From Lanius collurio (taxonomy: Eukaryota; Chordata; Aves; Passeriformes; Laniidae), in contig JACBWW010000017.1 of the NCBI GenBank assembly GCA_020086605.1, positions 9,860,424 through 9,924,423 of the forward strand: DNA of 64,000 nucleotides. The letters run 5' to 3'. Position numbers and translations under genes: made by a program. Shown piece by piece: positions 26,201 to 40,564 of the stretch (position 1 is its first letter; every line of letters starts with the position of its first letter). The notes beneath the pieces are model-generated. The model saw only the letters and a list, made by a program, of their open reading frames with translations, made no database searches and was not told where the DNA came from.

Positions 26201-29200
26201 AACAACAGAAGGCACGAAGCATCCTGCCCATTTTGTTAGAACAGAGCTCTCTAGAGTTCTTAAAAGGCAATTCTCACTATATATGTACAGCATTATGCTA
26301 AATGTACTTTGAAATGAAAAGCAGGTATTCCCAAGTCTACTGTTCAAGTACTGTTCTTGCAGAGAAAATCTGTTTTGCTCCTAAATCTTCTGATACTTCA
26401 GGATAGCTGTGAAGTTAAAAAATCTTTCCAACAGAACAACAGGAGGTTAAAGAAAAGCACAAACAAAAAAACAACACCCAAAAGAAAACCCAACCCCACC
26501 ACACTTGTATTACCTATACCTTCTTCCTCTCCCTCTGTTCCCACTATATTCAAATTTTGTTTTCCCTCTCAAGCAAAGGAAATATATTCTTTCCAGACAA
26601 GATGGGCGAGGCTTGCCCTAAATTTTTCTTTTAGAAGTATGAATTTCTTTCAGTCTAAATAAATGAAAAAAAAAATACACACTGAGAAAGCAAGTTGTTT
26701 GCATGTACTTTAGTTTGGTAGGAAGTGAATGATGTATTTTTTAATGGAGGCAGGAATATGCAGAAAATGGGAGAGAGTGCAGAATGTACGTGGCTGTTGC
26801 AGAGTCCTTTTTGCAGTGCATTGTGGAAGGTTTCTGGCCCCAGTTCTGAGCACAGTCTGTCTGCATTTCAGAGCTTCCTTTCCTAAAGCTCTGTGCTGGA
26901 AATAATACTCTGGAAAGTATAAATGTTCACTGAGGGACACCAGGAAGAGAAGCCTGCGCTCACTTAAGTGTAATGCACAGCATTGATTTCTGCAAGAAGA
27001 ATTGCTTAATCGTAAGCTTTAAAAACCAGAACAGCTGAGCTTGTTTAAAAGTCAAGCTAGTGAAAGCAAACCTGAGTCAGGATGCAGTGCAAGGGCTTAT
27101 ACAAGTAACTGTGATGTATGGATGCACCAGATTTTTAATCAAAGGAATAATTTTATCCTAAAGGAAGCACCTGGGGCAACAGAAGGATATTGGAAGAACA
27201 GAACACCTTGCTGTCACCCATGTTTATATTTCCTTTACCTATCCTTGCTGCCATACTTGAAACTGCGTTTGCAGTGAGGTGTGTTTGTGTTCCCAGTCTC
27301 GCATCTCTGGGTGTTACAAACAAAATGAGATGCCCAGGATGGTTATTTAAAAAAAAAAAAAAAAGTAGTCTGCAGATTTTAAGACCAGATATCCATAGTC
27401 AAAGTGCAGATAGTGCAAGAGCCAAAGATGCAGATTGGATGCTCATGAATGCTTCACATGGAGGGGAACAGTGCCTTGGCACTGCTGGATTTCTTGTTGG
27501 TTTTGAGTGACTGGACAGGGGTGCAATCTGTAATACAGCTGAATGCAAAATAATTTTGAATAGAATATGATTTTTTTAGCAGTGAAGTCAGATAATGGAG
27601 GAAGTTAGTTTACATTTGTTTTGATTTTTGTCATTTTTGTCGTGGTTTCTGTACAACATGATGTAGCAGCTAAATTCTTGGGTATGGAGCAGCTTTCTAT
27701 GCTGTGCAGTAGTACCTACATTTTAATGCACCAATAGCTATTTCCCCAGCTAACCTTTCTTATTTTTAAGACTCCAGTAAATCAGGTATTTTTTGCTAAG
27801 CAGTTTGTGTATGTAATTAGCTTTATAACTTGCATATATTGAGAAAGCTACATTAATAATACTCTAAAGAGCTGGGGTAAAGCAGACAAATATTTTATTT
27901 GTTTTGTCCACAGATTCACTTCCCATCCTTGTAATTTGTCCCTTGATTTTCTTGCTTTCTAATGCTTTTACCAAAAAACCACAACCAACCAACCGAAAAC
28001 AATGACCAAAAAACCCCAAAACAAAACCAGCAAAAACTTCCTGTGTTTTTTGGAGGACAGAAGCATCATTTTGTAGAAGTGGCTGCTATTTATGATTTTG
28101 TGCATTTTAATTTTCCTTAGTATTTAAGAAGGTTCAATATCAACCAAACAAGTAAGTTACCAGAGAAACTTTGTGTTCTTCTGCAAGAAGTCTTGCAACA
28201 TGTATGACTTTTTTTTTTTGGTGTAATGCCTGTTTGCCAGATGGTCAAGGCTTCATAGGAGCCAGTCAGAGTGTTTGAAGGATTTGGTGTGAAGTGATGC
28301 TGATGCTGCAGTCCTTTGGTATGTATGTGGTGAATGCCAAGAGACTGTTGCAGGTGTGAACGGTTTGGGCTGTAGTGTTGGCAGGAGAGGGAATTTTGGA
28401 TCTCTGGTGGTTGGGGGATACTTTGTCTTAAGGATCATTGAAAAAACTGGGTACGCATGACTGCAGAGTGAACTTCCTTAAGCCACAGGAGGACTGCCTT
28501 CCCTTCTGCATTTCTTGCCTTTCAGTAATGATATGTAAGGAGCTGGTTCATGTTACAAGCCTCCTACAGTGCATTATGCTGGGATTAACTCCTCTTATTC
28601 TCTCATAGAAACAGTGGGGATTTACTGTGCAGAAATGGCTGCTCAGCAGCAGCTTAGTATTTGGGCAGTATATTTGTGAGGATATTGAAGACCACTTGTG
28701 GCCTGGTTATGTGTGGTTTCCTGGTGGCTGTGGCATATGGATGTTTTCCTCCCCCAGAGATAGATAGTATGAATCCATGATTTCTGCTGTGGTATCTTTT
28801 CCTTGGTCTGTGTGATTGTAAAGCTTGCTTGGTGGAGGGCTTGGAAAACCTGTGTAACTTAAGGATGTTTTTTTTTTTTTTTTCTCCCCTCAGTAGGAAA
28901 GGCAAGGAAACTGGGAAGGATCATTTTATCCTTTGCCAGCCTGCAATTTGTCTGTTGAGCCTCCTGTCCTCCCCTGTATGTTCAGTGATGGTCCTTGGCG
29001 AAATGGGGGAGGCCTCTGTGCCTCTTTGGTTTTGTTTACCTGAGATGCCAGGTGCTGTCTCTGGCGAGGGGAGCAGCAGTTGCCATCCAGCAGACCAAGG
29101 GCTGTTGGTACTGCTGGCCAAAGTGCCCATGGGTTGAATTTGAGGCTATTTTATTGCTGCTGAAGCCAACGTTGAGCCAGTGCTCCTGCTGGCATTGCTT

Positions 29201-32200
29201 TCCCCACCCTGTTTTCCCTGCTGTGCTTTGCATTGCTGCAGAGGCAGCATTTGGGAGCTGCTTCCTTGCAGAGCATGTGAAAGCTGACTAAGGAGAGAAG
29301 AAATAGCAAAAGGAAAGACCCAGGCTGTACTGAGGGATGCAAGAGAGAGCTTGGGGAGGCCTGGGGACATGAGCTTGTTTAATGTGCTTCTATTGCCAGG
29401 GGCCACTGGTCACAGCATCCCTGGGGTAAGTCACACAGGCTGTGGGGCAGCATCAGACACACGGAGAGCTGTGTCCCATCAAGCTCAGCTCGTGTTTTGT
29501 GCCTTGCTGATGCTATGCTGTCCTGAGGGGAATGTGATTCCTAGTCTGGCCTCTGTTTCCTCTGGCTTGGGGCAGTCCTGTTCCTCTCCCCCATCCATAC
29601 AGTTATCTATGCTGCTGAAGGCTGGGCTTCTGCAGGTGGTGGTGGGGTGGGAAGAGATTGCCCCAAGTATGTCAGCATTAGAATTTTGTTTTGAAGACTG
29701 AATAGGTAAATACTGCATTCTTAAGTGTGCCTTGGTTCTCCCTTCTCCTTTCCAAAAGCAACTGGAAAAAAAAAATCTGTATTATGAGTTACAAAATAAT
29801 TTTAGCCTAGATTTTATTTTTTTGAAAATGAAACATTTTCCAATATTAATTTAACTATGGTAAATAAAACACTTTTATCAACAGAAACAGCAACAGAATA
29901 AGCAACAAAAATGTATAAAAAGAAACCTTAATGGATGGGTGGCTGAGATCTTGGCAATGGTGTCTTTTCAGGGGCAGAAAGTACTGTTGTGCTGAGAAAT
30001 AAAATATATGACCTCCAGTTGTTTCTGTCCTGCATCTTGTAGCTGAGCAAAACTTCTAGTAATAACATTACACTGAAATTTCCTAATTTATGCCTTCTTT
30101 CCTTGAAGCCATGTGCAATATGTTTGAGAATTTTCTTTTAGTTGTTCTCTGATATGAACCAAATCTGCTCTCATCTGCTGAAGGAGGGGATCATATTAAC
30201 TAATAAGCTGGCTGTTGTATAGACATCTTTCATATTATGACACACTTTCACTATTTATGCATGTGTGCCAACTGCCCAGTATCATAGCACAGTGCCTGCC
30301 TTATAGCAAAGTGACAGCTTTCCTCTTTGCACATTTCATGGGTTAGGAATCAAATGTATTTCTGAACTTCATTTATTTGCTTTACTTCCCAAGTGCTTCT
30401 TGCAAGAATTTCACTAGAATAAAACATGATGCTCTATGCCAAGTTAAAATGTTAGATTCTGAGGGTGAGCAAGAAAAACAATGCAGATGTGCTATACACG
30501 TCTTGGCAGAAGACTGGGGCTTTTTATAGTATATCTGCCATCACAGCTCGAGCTTGGCAAAACATTCCTGTAGCATATGTATATGGCTTTTCAGGCAAAC
30601 AATAAACAGAGTTTAATGTGGCTTTCAGCACAGACTGAATCTCTCTGGAGCTGGGGATGCTTTCTCCTGACTTCAGTGCCATTTGAGCCAGACCAATTAT
30701 GCGGTTGCACGTTTGTCTTGGCCTTTCAGGGTAGTCTCTTTTGGATTTAGTCTGTAATCAAAAGAGAATGTCAGAAACAGAAGTCTCAAATAACCTTTTC
30801 CTTTTGCCTGTAAGACTGAAACAAGAGAGACTTATATAGGCAGAAATAATCTAAAGCTAAATGCAAGGTAATTGCACAAAATGCTTATTATTCCACTGTT
30901 CCTGGGCTGCTCTGTGAAAGTTTGAACTGCAAGTTATAGTTCAAAGACAAACTGTATTTTCCAGAGTTTGGCTGAAATGATAATGAATTTTTCTTTTAGA
31001 GGATGGAGATCTGTTAAAAATGACAAATTCTGAGTTCTCCCTGTGTGCCCCCCTTTTTTATCTGTTTTTCCTTTGCCATTTCTGTGTTTTTCTTAGAGCT
31101 TCTTCAGCAGATCTTCAAAAGATGGATGAGCATCACCCACTGAACTGATCCTATGCCCTCCCTCATGCTTGCCTTAGCTAACCCATGCTTCAGCCATATA
31201 ATTTAGACTCTTAAGACTTCTTGTTGTGGGACAGAGCCCCAGAGTCTCTAAGGGATTTGTGTAATTTTCCCAAAAATTGCTTTGCTGCTGGTTAGAGTAT
31301 ACTAAGGTTTATTTCTGGTCTGAAGCCCACTTCTATTTTCTTTTTTTGGCTTCAGAAGCAGCTAGGCAGAGAGAGGCAAAGGAGAAGAGCCCTTCTGCCA
31401 TGTAGTGCAAGCAATGTAACAGGCATGAAGTCTGTCAGTGAAGTGGAAAGTGTTTCTCCTTTAATTGAACTTGCATCAAAATAGGCTGGGTGTTCCAGAA
31501 TTAAAAGTAGCAAAATTAGCATTGACAGCTTTTGGTTCCCTCCTACTTGTGGCATGCCTCTGTCCACACTTTTCTCTGGAAATAATAGAATGAATTTTAG
31601 GAAATTCACTAGGTACATCAGTAAAATTTCAACTGGATCAACTATGAGCTGTAAGTTTTCTGAAGCAGATGGTCCATCTCTGGCAAAGCTGGACTCTAGT
31701 TCCTGCTGAAATCTCTGGCTTCTGTGGTAATGTCAGTAATAAGGTGGGGCGGAGGCGGAGATCGCAGGGAGCTTCCCCTCTGCGTCACCGCATCATCCAT
31801 GTGCTGCTCACCTGCAATTCTGCTGCCAGCAGTGCTGGAGCTGAGCTGGGCGTGCTCTGCACACCCCACCCAGCTCTGCTTCTCATTTTTCAGTAAGTAC
31901 CTATGGCCTCACCTGGTTTTGATGCTCACAGAAAAGGTGAGCTCAAAATAAAGCTTTGCATCTATATGTCTAATATTTGAGGCCTGAAAATCCTAAAGGA
32001 AATGTAACTTATTTTTTTTTCCCCTATTGGATTGTCACGGTGGTGTGAATAAAAATGCAGACACCTTTTCAGTTGTGACCAAGGTGTAAATTATGCATCC
32101 TGGATATCGCTGTGCAGAGTGATATATGCAGTTGTAATTATTTATGTAACTATTTCTGGTATCTGTCATTTGTATAATGACTTAATGGTTTCAGTGGAAC

Positions 32201-34414
32201 ATTTGTCTTCTGAACATGTGAGAATGAAAGCTTAAGCACAAATTTTTTTGTGTGTTGGAAGAATAGCTATTTTGAAAACATGACCTTTTTCCTGTGGATC
32301 TGGAAGGTGGCTTGTATCTTATCAAAGGACAAGTGCTAAACTACTAAAAATTTCAAGGAAGTTTTATTTTTATTTTTTTTTAAATAAGTTACACAGAAAA
32401 GACTGATGTAACATTCAAAGTTTAAGAAATTTTCTTAGATTTATGGTATGAGGTCATAAATTATCACTTTAAAACATCAGTATGTTAAATTCAAATTGAT
32501 TTAATTTAGAAGATATGGCTTGCTCTGAATTATCAGCATAAATATGTCTGCTTTTACTTTACAGACCAGTACAGAGAACAGCTTGAATATGTTCTATTGT
32601 ATTGTGTAACAAGATTGTACTTCTCATAGGAAGCATGAAAAACTCCAGAGTTCCAGAGAATGTGTGTTTTGTTTTCCTTGTTGTTATATTTTAGGAGATT
32701 GTTTGGCTATTACAGTACTATGTTTATCTCATCTGATGCAGATAGTTCAAAAAGAACATTTTATATAAGCTTTAGAGTTCTAAAAGTTTTTGAGTCCAAA
32801 GCAGTTTAAATGATCTTTTTTTTTTTTTTTTCCTAAAGCTAAATGAACTCTGAGACAACCATAGTTCCAAGTACTAGAACTAGCTAGGGAACACATTTTT
32901 TGTTGTGTGAAAATAAGTAAGTTTCCTCTCTCCCCTCCCCCCCCCCAACATTTTAATGAAAGGAATAGCTTTTGTGAAAAGTACTTCCTAAAATGCCTGT
33001 GGGAGCTGTTTCAGAGAGAGGAAGTCTCCATGGAGCAGGGATGCTCAGCTGGGAGGAGAGGGAGGAGGGATGTCTGGCAGCAAGGTCATACTCTGCAGAG
33101 CTTTCCATAAACCTGCAGCTTTTTCAACACACGTTGGATGTCTTAATCACTGACACTGAAGTCTCTTCTAGGAAAGCTTTGGATCAAAGAAAAGCTTTGA
33201 GTAAACTGACATTTTTACTTCAAGTTTGGTTTGCACAATGCTGGCATTTAAGAAAGCTTTCTTCTAAGGGTGAGGATAAATCCCAGTATCTCTAAGCTGG
33301 CTAAAATATTTCTCTTTCTTCAAATGGCAAAATTTAACTTTATTGCTAAATTTTGCATTTTACTTTGTCTTTCTTGATGAAAGGGAACTGCATTCCTAGT
33401 GTAACAACCTGCAACCTGTGTAGAACAACAGAGTGAAATGACATCAGTCTTTTACAAAATCAGAAGAGTGGAAGGTGTGTGAGTCATCCAGTGAAATAAA
33501 ATGTTAATAGGGCTAAGTTTTACTGTTTGATGCAAACCTCCTGATGAAGTCCACGCATGTGGATTTGGAACAGAAGTTTGGCCTAGCTGAGGGTGTTGCT
33601 GTGAGTCAGTGTCTGATTTCCAGCAGCTGGAAGAGTGCAATCCCTCCCTGTGTGTCCCCCCACCTGCCTTGTAGTAATGGGATTTATTACATCTTCTCAT
33701 TAAACAGTCTGGTTTTTATATTGAAGCCTACCTGGATAGGTTTCTTGCATGTTCCTTTTCTTCATCACTAATGCATGAAAATACAGCAAAACTTTGATTC
33801 CTCCCCTTTAGTTGTGAAGGAGCTGGGGTTTGTGTACTGGAGATGCTGCCTATTTGGAGGACAGCGAAGGCCCTGGCCAGCTTTATCAGTCTCTTTCAGC
33901 TGGTGGATCTTGCTCTGTGTCTTAACCAGTGAGAGTTCATGACCTCTCTGTATCTGATCAGCTCACTATATATAGACCAGGATCTTCCCTGGGAATTCTC
34001 CTAGCAGCCTGTCTGGTGCAGCCGTGGAGCAGCTCAGTGCCCAGGTGTAGGTGCTGTGTGTAACCAAGTGTGTGCAGTTGTTTGTCCCACTGTGTTGTGC
34101 CTGGGCTTTAATCTGTACCTACACCATGAGTTACCTTTCTCTTGGAAAAAGCCTGTAAAAGCAGCTGTAAGACTCCCTGCCAAGCTGAGGAATTTTCCTT
34201 TAGAAAGCAAGGCCCCCTGTTCCTGGAAACTAAAAATGATTTTGTTTAATGGAATATTTTCAATTGTACATAATCATTCTTCTGAATCAAAATAGAGTAC
34301 ACAGAGTACAAGAGCAATCTGAGAACCCATATACAAAGACTTTGAGGTAGACTTCTTCAAGAGCAGTATTCTTGGCTTTAAGAACTGGAGAGCAGGTTTC
34401 ATATACAAGAGTGG

Positions 34415-34441
34415 GTGTGTGTATATATGTGTGTACACACA
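34415..34441. repeat. Alternating purine-pyrimidine tract (Z-DNA type)
   Basis: Twenty-seven consecutive bases alternate purine and pyrimidine, a (GT)n / (AT)n / (AC)n mixture. The GT and AC portions are the classical context for left-handed Z-DNA. It is also a potential microsatellite. Confidence 0.85.
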
Positions 34442-37400
34442 ATGTTCTTATTTGGATGCTTGCATGCTTCTATCAATCCAGACATCTCGATACTTTAAAA
34501 AGTATGAGGGATTTATAAAAAATATTTTTCTTTCAGTTATTGAAACTTACATTGAATTTTTTATAGTGCAGTTGCTATTAATATAGAAGAGACAAAACAA
34601 AGGCCTGTTGGTTGCTAGGGGAAAACTTGCAAAGTTAATTTATTTAAAGTGTTTTGCAAAAACACATGGATGGAGCCTTGTGGCTAGATGAAATGGTTTA
34701 AAACTTTAATTGGCTTGATGCAGTCCTGGCTGGTGAGCTGTTAGTGTACACTATCTAAACCATATGCTAAACCAGTCAATAAAAGATGCCATATTTTAGT
34801 CACTTTCTATTCATCAAAGTCTTTTTGCTCTACTGTGTTACAGAACAGCACGCAGATTTTTCTCTGTGGTGGAGTTTAAGACACTGTCTCCATGTACCTA
34901 CCTACAGCCTTGGTTCTGAACTGATCAAAGCTAGCAGGAGATACTAGAGCCTTCCTCTAGCTGCATTTTGGTGGGAAACCCATTGGAGAGATCCCAGGTA
35001 CATAATATAAAGAGGTTTTCTGAAGAAAAAGCCATGGAGTTTCTAGGAACCTGTTTGGTATTGGGTTTTTTCTCTCTACCTTATTAGACAGGGTTTGTTG
35101 CTTATTCTTCTTAGTCTCAAGCAGACTGTATGTGTTTTACAGGAGTTAATTACAGAAAATAGAAGTTGCAATATTTTTAAAAATACTACTTTTCTGTGAA
35201 CAGATGAGCTGCACCTAAATGAATCATAAGTTTTTTCTATGTTTTTTAGTTTCTAATCAATCCTGTGTGAAACTAATTTTTATCATTAGTTATGAATAAT
35301 TCTTAGATTCTGTGTATGTATGCAATATAATAAAGCTGCTACATTGAAAACGTTTTCAATAAGGCTCTGAAAGCACAAAAAGAACTAGAAACTAGAGGTT
35401 TCAAACTCAGGTTTGACTAAGTAAAGGATACTCTCTAATTTGTCTAGCAGAAGAGAAGAAAGATAATTACTTGGTTTTTACCAGGTTTGAAGGTATAATT
35501 CTAGGGGGAATATTGTGGTGTGCTTGAGTATATTTCTAACATCGTTCCTGTGCATGCAATTGTAGTAATTTATCTGTACCTTCTGCTGAAATTGTCTTTG
35601 TTACAAAAAAGGAGATTTCTAATTTAGACCATGGTAGAACTTATGACTAAAAACACCACTGTCACATAATTCTTATATTAATCAAAACTCTGGAGATGCA
35701 AATTGAAGTTCTCTGAGCTCAAAAAATTAAATGGGTTTTGCAATTTTTTATGTGATATGCTCACAACTCAGCTGAAGAGACTTGAAGGTTTACCTCTTGT
35801 TTAAAATAGGGCTTGGCATTGCTTCACTGATTTTAATAGTTATTTTTTATTGCTTTCTTTCTGGTCAAGAAGACAAGCTGGTTTTGCTTCTCTCTTAATA
35901 AAGTCTGCTTGAATTTTGACGAGTGCAGACATGCTGTTAGAGATTTAAGCGATTTTGAAAGATGTGTAATGGGTTGGAGTTCAATGCACTGCTGTTAGCT
36001 GCTCCCTATCGCTGGAGGTGACAAGGGAGAAGATAACTGAGGAAGTAAAAGGAGGTTTTTAGTGCTGATCACCATCTTCCTGCATTAGTGGATTCTTTCT
36101 CAGGGCTTAACGTGGCGAACTCTGCTTCTGTTGGTGGGTGCTGATGCAGCGATGTCTGTGAGGGGGTTGCAGTATCTGGTTGGAAGGAACACTGCTGTGG
36201 TAAATGGAAGGGGCAGGCTCTTAAATAAGTTTTTCCAATAGCTGTCACCTGTGTTTAACCTCTTGGAATGCTCTCTGTTTTCTGCTGCTGGCCAGGTATG
36301 GAAGTGGGGGTAGCAAATGTAGATGATGGAGGAGAAGAGTGAGTTTGGAGAAGCCAGAGGAAGAGGGGAGGTTGTGGTGCTCCTGACAGCTGCAGCTAGC
36401 AGGTGATTTTTTGTATTTATACCAAATTCTGGAACTGGAAATGAGATTGAGGGAGGAGTTTGAAAACACAGAGTCCTCGTTAAGTCCTGAGTAGGGTGAG
36501 GGTTCAGGGCAAGAAGTTTTCCTTCATTAGACTTTTCCTGTTATGGGCTCTATTGACTACTCAAGAGTGTGGCAGCAGGATTCTGATGGTACTGGGGCTA
36601 GCCTTGAGCTTAGACCTGATCTTAGGTATTTATGTGAAAAAGGGGATTACTGCAGATTTGTGAGGAGGAACTGTTACTGGTGATCTCTGAAGAAAACATG
36701 AATGTAAATTAAAATGGCAGGAAGGATAAAATGTGGAGTTGGTAGCAGTTAGCATTAGCTCTGCCTGGTGAGGTCTCCAGCCAGATTTGGTGCTAGCTGC
36801 TTTTCATCTTAAACATGGTAATACCCCACAGTATGGTCAGTCAGTAGTGCTACAGCCACGGTAAACCTTAGGGTCAGTTAAAAAAAAAAAGTATCTTTAG
36901 AAGTAGTGAACACATTTGAAAGCAAAACAAATAATCCTTGAGACTGTTGTTACAGCAGTTTAATTTTAAGGTACTTCCTCTCCTTCACACTAACATGAAA
37001 TGCTGCATTGCAGTTTCTGCCCTGGGTTAGCAGTAATCAGAACTTTGAATTAAAAGAGAATGGCAGATCTGTTTTATTTAACCTTATAAAATAAGCATGA
37101 TTATAGTAGTTGAATTTATATAGTGATTGTTCTTGAAGTTCAGGAAAGCACTAGGCATGTTTAGAAAAGAGTGACTACATACTTAAATCAGTGCCACTAG
37201 AAGGAATTGAAATTACACTCCTTCAGAAAAGATTGAGCAATTTGGAAAAGTAATAGCTAAATATTATTGCTACAAATTGTTCCCTGGAGATGAAAATAAA
37301 GCCTGCTTTGGTTAAAGTATCTTGAAAAGTATTTAAGAGATAAATTAACATGATACCATGATTATTTCCACATTGTTTTTGCAGATGCTTATTGGAAACC

Positions 37401-39718
37401 AGTTTTCCTTGGTGGATTTGACCTGGAGGTACCTGTTTGTGTGTCCAGGAGTTTGTTAATCACAGATACTGTTCCATGGGTGTCCTTTAGAGGGGAGGTG
37501 GTGGAGTGGTGGTGTGTGGAAGTCCTGGCTTCATGTCAGCCTGCATAGGAAATGTAGAAAGCTTTGCTCATGAGCTACAACGTGCACTTAGGAGAGGAGG
37601 GCAAAGAAGGGGAATACAGTTAAAGTCTTGGGAGCAGTTTTATAGAGCACAGTGGAAACTGCTGAACCCTTCAGTCCCCTATTTGCTATTAGCAGGGTTT
37701 TCCTACAATGCAAATCAGTAGAAATGCTCTATATATCTATTCTGGTGTTGATCTGTAGGTGTTTTTCAGCATATGTTGGTTTGCCGCTTTATTTGTTCCA
37801 TTTGCCGGGTTGATCCAACAGCCATAGGTGACACGTTTCTCCTCCTCTGAAGCAGGCAGGGAGTTGCTGTGTAGGCAGCAGGCAGTGCCCAAGCACTCTG
37901 CTGCCTGTGTGTGCTGGGGTGAGTGCTGGGGTGCAGGGAATGTGGGGATCTCCTCCCACATGCACCCTGCTTACAACAATTGCAAGGGGGTAGGGAGATC
38001 TTGTGGGCACCCCTGTGCATGGCTGACAGGGTGGCAGGGGAGACTAAAGCACCTGGCATCCTAAAACTCTAAATCCTATAAAAAACATACGATATCATAA
38101 TTTAAGATAAATTTTTCTGATTCATGTAACTTGTGCATTCCTTCCACATGGTTCAGCAAAGCTGTTTATATTGTAAAGTCTTACCCACCAAGCCTTGAAT
38201 TTATAGTTTCCTGAAGAATAACTCAGCCATGAGGACAGAGAGTGGTATTTCATATCTTGTCTTAACTTTATAATTACAGTGTGTTAGAATTGTGAGACAG
38301 TGTATGTAATAATGATTTTGCAACTCTGTATATTAATCATTGTTTAGCGTTCACATACTACACAATTAATTGGCTGTGTCCATTTGGGAACATATATCAG
38401 AACTGATTGTTTCTATGTTCCATGGTACTTGAGATTAATGGCCCCCAAATGAAAATCTTATTTAAAGTACATTTCTGAAATAAGTTAGGCTCTTCGTCTT
38501 AAGATGAGTGTCACTTGAGTAGAAAACTCTACCCTCTTAAATCTTCCCTTGAAACATTTTACCAGACTCACTATGTTTTTGGTTTTGTTTAATCAGCATC
38601 TGTCAGAGGTACATGTGTTGGTCTACAGCCTACAGGTCTGTAGGTACAGACATATATATGTGTGATGGTTATTCCAGTAAAAGCCGTCATTCTGGTCTAA
38701 GTCTAGTAGTGTATTTGAAGAGCTATTGTGGTGACTGAAAAAAAACAATGAACTGCTTAAATCCAAGCAATACTGCAGTGATGGGTGGAGATAAATAAAC
38801 TCTTGGAAAAAACAGAAAGCACTTCTTTCGTCAGATTCACTTGTGGTTCAGTTGTCAAGCTGCAATCCTAAAATGTTCTGCATTTCTTCAGCATTGCTAC
38901 CCACATTCTAAATCCCTGCATGCAAGATTGTGCACCATTATAACCAGTACATTTCACTGTGTATTCATGAGCTATGGATTTGATTTCTGTAATTCATATC
39001 TGTCATCTGGAGTTAATACCAATAATTACAAATTGTAATCAATAAACAATTTTGTTGCATTATTTGTTGTATTTAGATGCAGATTATGACATTAGATCTG
39101 TGTTATAGCAAAATAATCTGAAAAGGGCACATTTATCTTGCCTCACTTGTGGATTTACCACAGTTGGAGTTTGTGGCAGTGCTTCAATTTGGGTTTTCTA
39201 TACATGGGATTGAAATAAATCCCATGTAAATGCTTTATTTTGCAGTTTGGGCAGGACAGTGTTATTTGATGCTCACAGCATGGACATAATAGAGTTTAGG
39301 GATGCAGTGTCATTCTGCTCAATATGTTTTTCTCAATATTTAACTTCTTCCCCTTAGCAAAGAGAACATAGTTGTTCACAGCATAAACTACCAGTAGTCA
39401 TGGTGAAAAGCAATTTAATCTTTCAGAGGCAAATGTAAAGCTTTATTCTTCATTTAATAATTCTCAAATTTGGTTGCCACATGCATTCTAGTGGCAGCAT
39501 AAAGTAACTTTTCCTTTTTTGTGGGTGCCTGACTTGGTGCTTGCATTAAAGTCCGGGTGCTGGCCTGGACCTGCCCTTTGGTGGTGGCACCTCCTAGTGG
39601 TTCGTGGGCTGTGTGCCGTGAAGAAATGTCATAAAGTCATTAGTTATGACAACGAGCTGTGTTTTCAGTGCAGTATTTTTGGAATAGGCTATCAGGAGAC
39701 GATTGAAATGTAGCCAGA

Positions 39719-40402
39719 ACCCCAGGAGCTGGGAGTGTTGATCAGCAGCTGGGCTGACCATGAGCCAGTGTGTGCCCAGGCGGCCAAGAAGGTGAGTGAC
39801 ACCCTGGCCTGTATCAGCAATAGTGTGGCCAGCAGGAGCAGGGCAGTGGTTGTCCTCCTGTACTCGGCACTGGTGAGGCCACACCCCGAGTCCTGTGTCC
39901 AGCTTTGGGCCCCTCGCTGCAAGAAGGGCATTGAGGTGCTGGAGCATGTCCAGGAAAGGGAAACAGAGCTGGTGGAGGGTCTGGAGCACAAGTCTTAGGA
40001 GGAGTGGCTGAGGGAGCTGGGATTGTTTAGCCTGCAGAAAAGGAGGCTCGGGGGCAACCTTATTGCTCTCTAAAACTACCTAAAGGAGGTTGCAGCAAAG
40101 TGGGGGCCTGTCTTTTCTCTCGGGTAAGAAGTGATGGGATGACAAGAAATATCCTCAAATTGCTCACCAGGGGAGCAATAAATTGGGTCTTAGGAAAAGT
40201 TTCTTCACAGAAGGGGTTATCAAGCATAAAAACAGGCTGCCCAGAGGAGTGTTTGAGTCACCACCCCTGGAGGCATTTAAAAGATGTGCAGATGTATAAC
40301 TTAGGGACATGGTTTTGTGTTGAACTTGGCAGTGCTGGATTAACAGTTGGACCTGATGATCTCAGAGGTTTTTTCCCACCTAAGCAATTCCATGATTCTA
40401 TG
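39719..40402 (+). mobile_element. CR1 LINE, 5'-truncated, with decayed RT C-terminus and 3' tail
   Basis: This ~680-bp sense-strand copy includes the end of the CR1 ORF2 and the 3' untranslated end. Reading from about 39735, the frame gives [20 protein letters not shown], then [20 protein letters not shown] and [20 protein letters not shown], the well-known C-terminal portion of CR1 reverse transcriptase. A stop follows where the family has Tyr (TAT to TAG, codon at 39996), and further on ALYNYLK reads with TAC changed to TAA. The 3' part shows 'CAGGCTGCCCAGAG', 'CCCTGGAGGCATTTAAAAG' and a terminal 'CCATGATTCTATGG'. The copy is dead: truncated, with at least two nonsense changes. The exact 5' boundary is uncertain by ~10 bp. 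No clear target-site duplication. Confidence 0.94.
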
Positions 40403-40564
40403 GCTAGCCCTGCACTAGAGAAGGAGCCCCATGCAGTGCTGGGACTGGGGACAGTGAACGGGCAGGAGCCAGCCCTGCACGGTGACAGCAGGAAGTGTCA
40501 GCAAGGCATGTCCAGGAGACAAAGGAAGGGGTCATCCACCTCTGCTCAGCACGGTCCATGTCCA

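Larger units (their letters stand above)
22976..39718. other. Intronic stretch, no gene seen
   Basis: AT-rich intron. It holds a 38-bp all-purine run (23246-23283), an A16 run (27349-27364), two T16 runs (28868-28883 and 32816-32831), A/C-rich low-complexity DNA (26440-26510 and 27970-28035), a CpG cluster (31750-31790) and a 27-bp alternating purine-pyrimidine tract (34415-34441). The segment 28900-29660 is more GC-rich and has several overlapping open frames on both strands, but none has recognisable homology. Confidence 0.6.

Noticed and set aside
39594..39989. 131-codon minus-strand frame
   Set aside because: It is the antisense shadow of the CR1 reverse-transcriptase segment.
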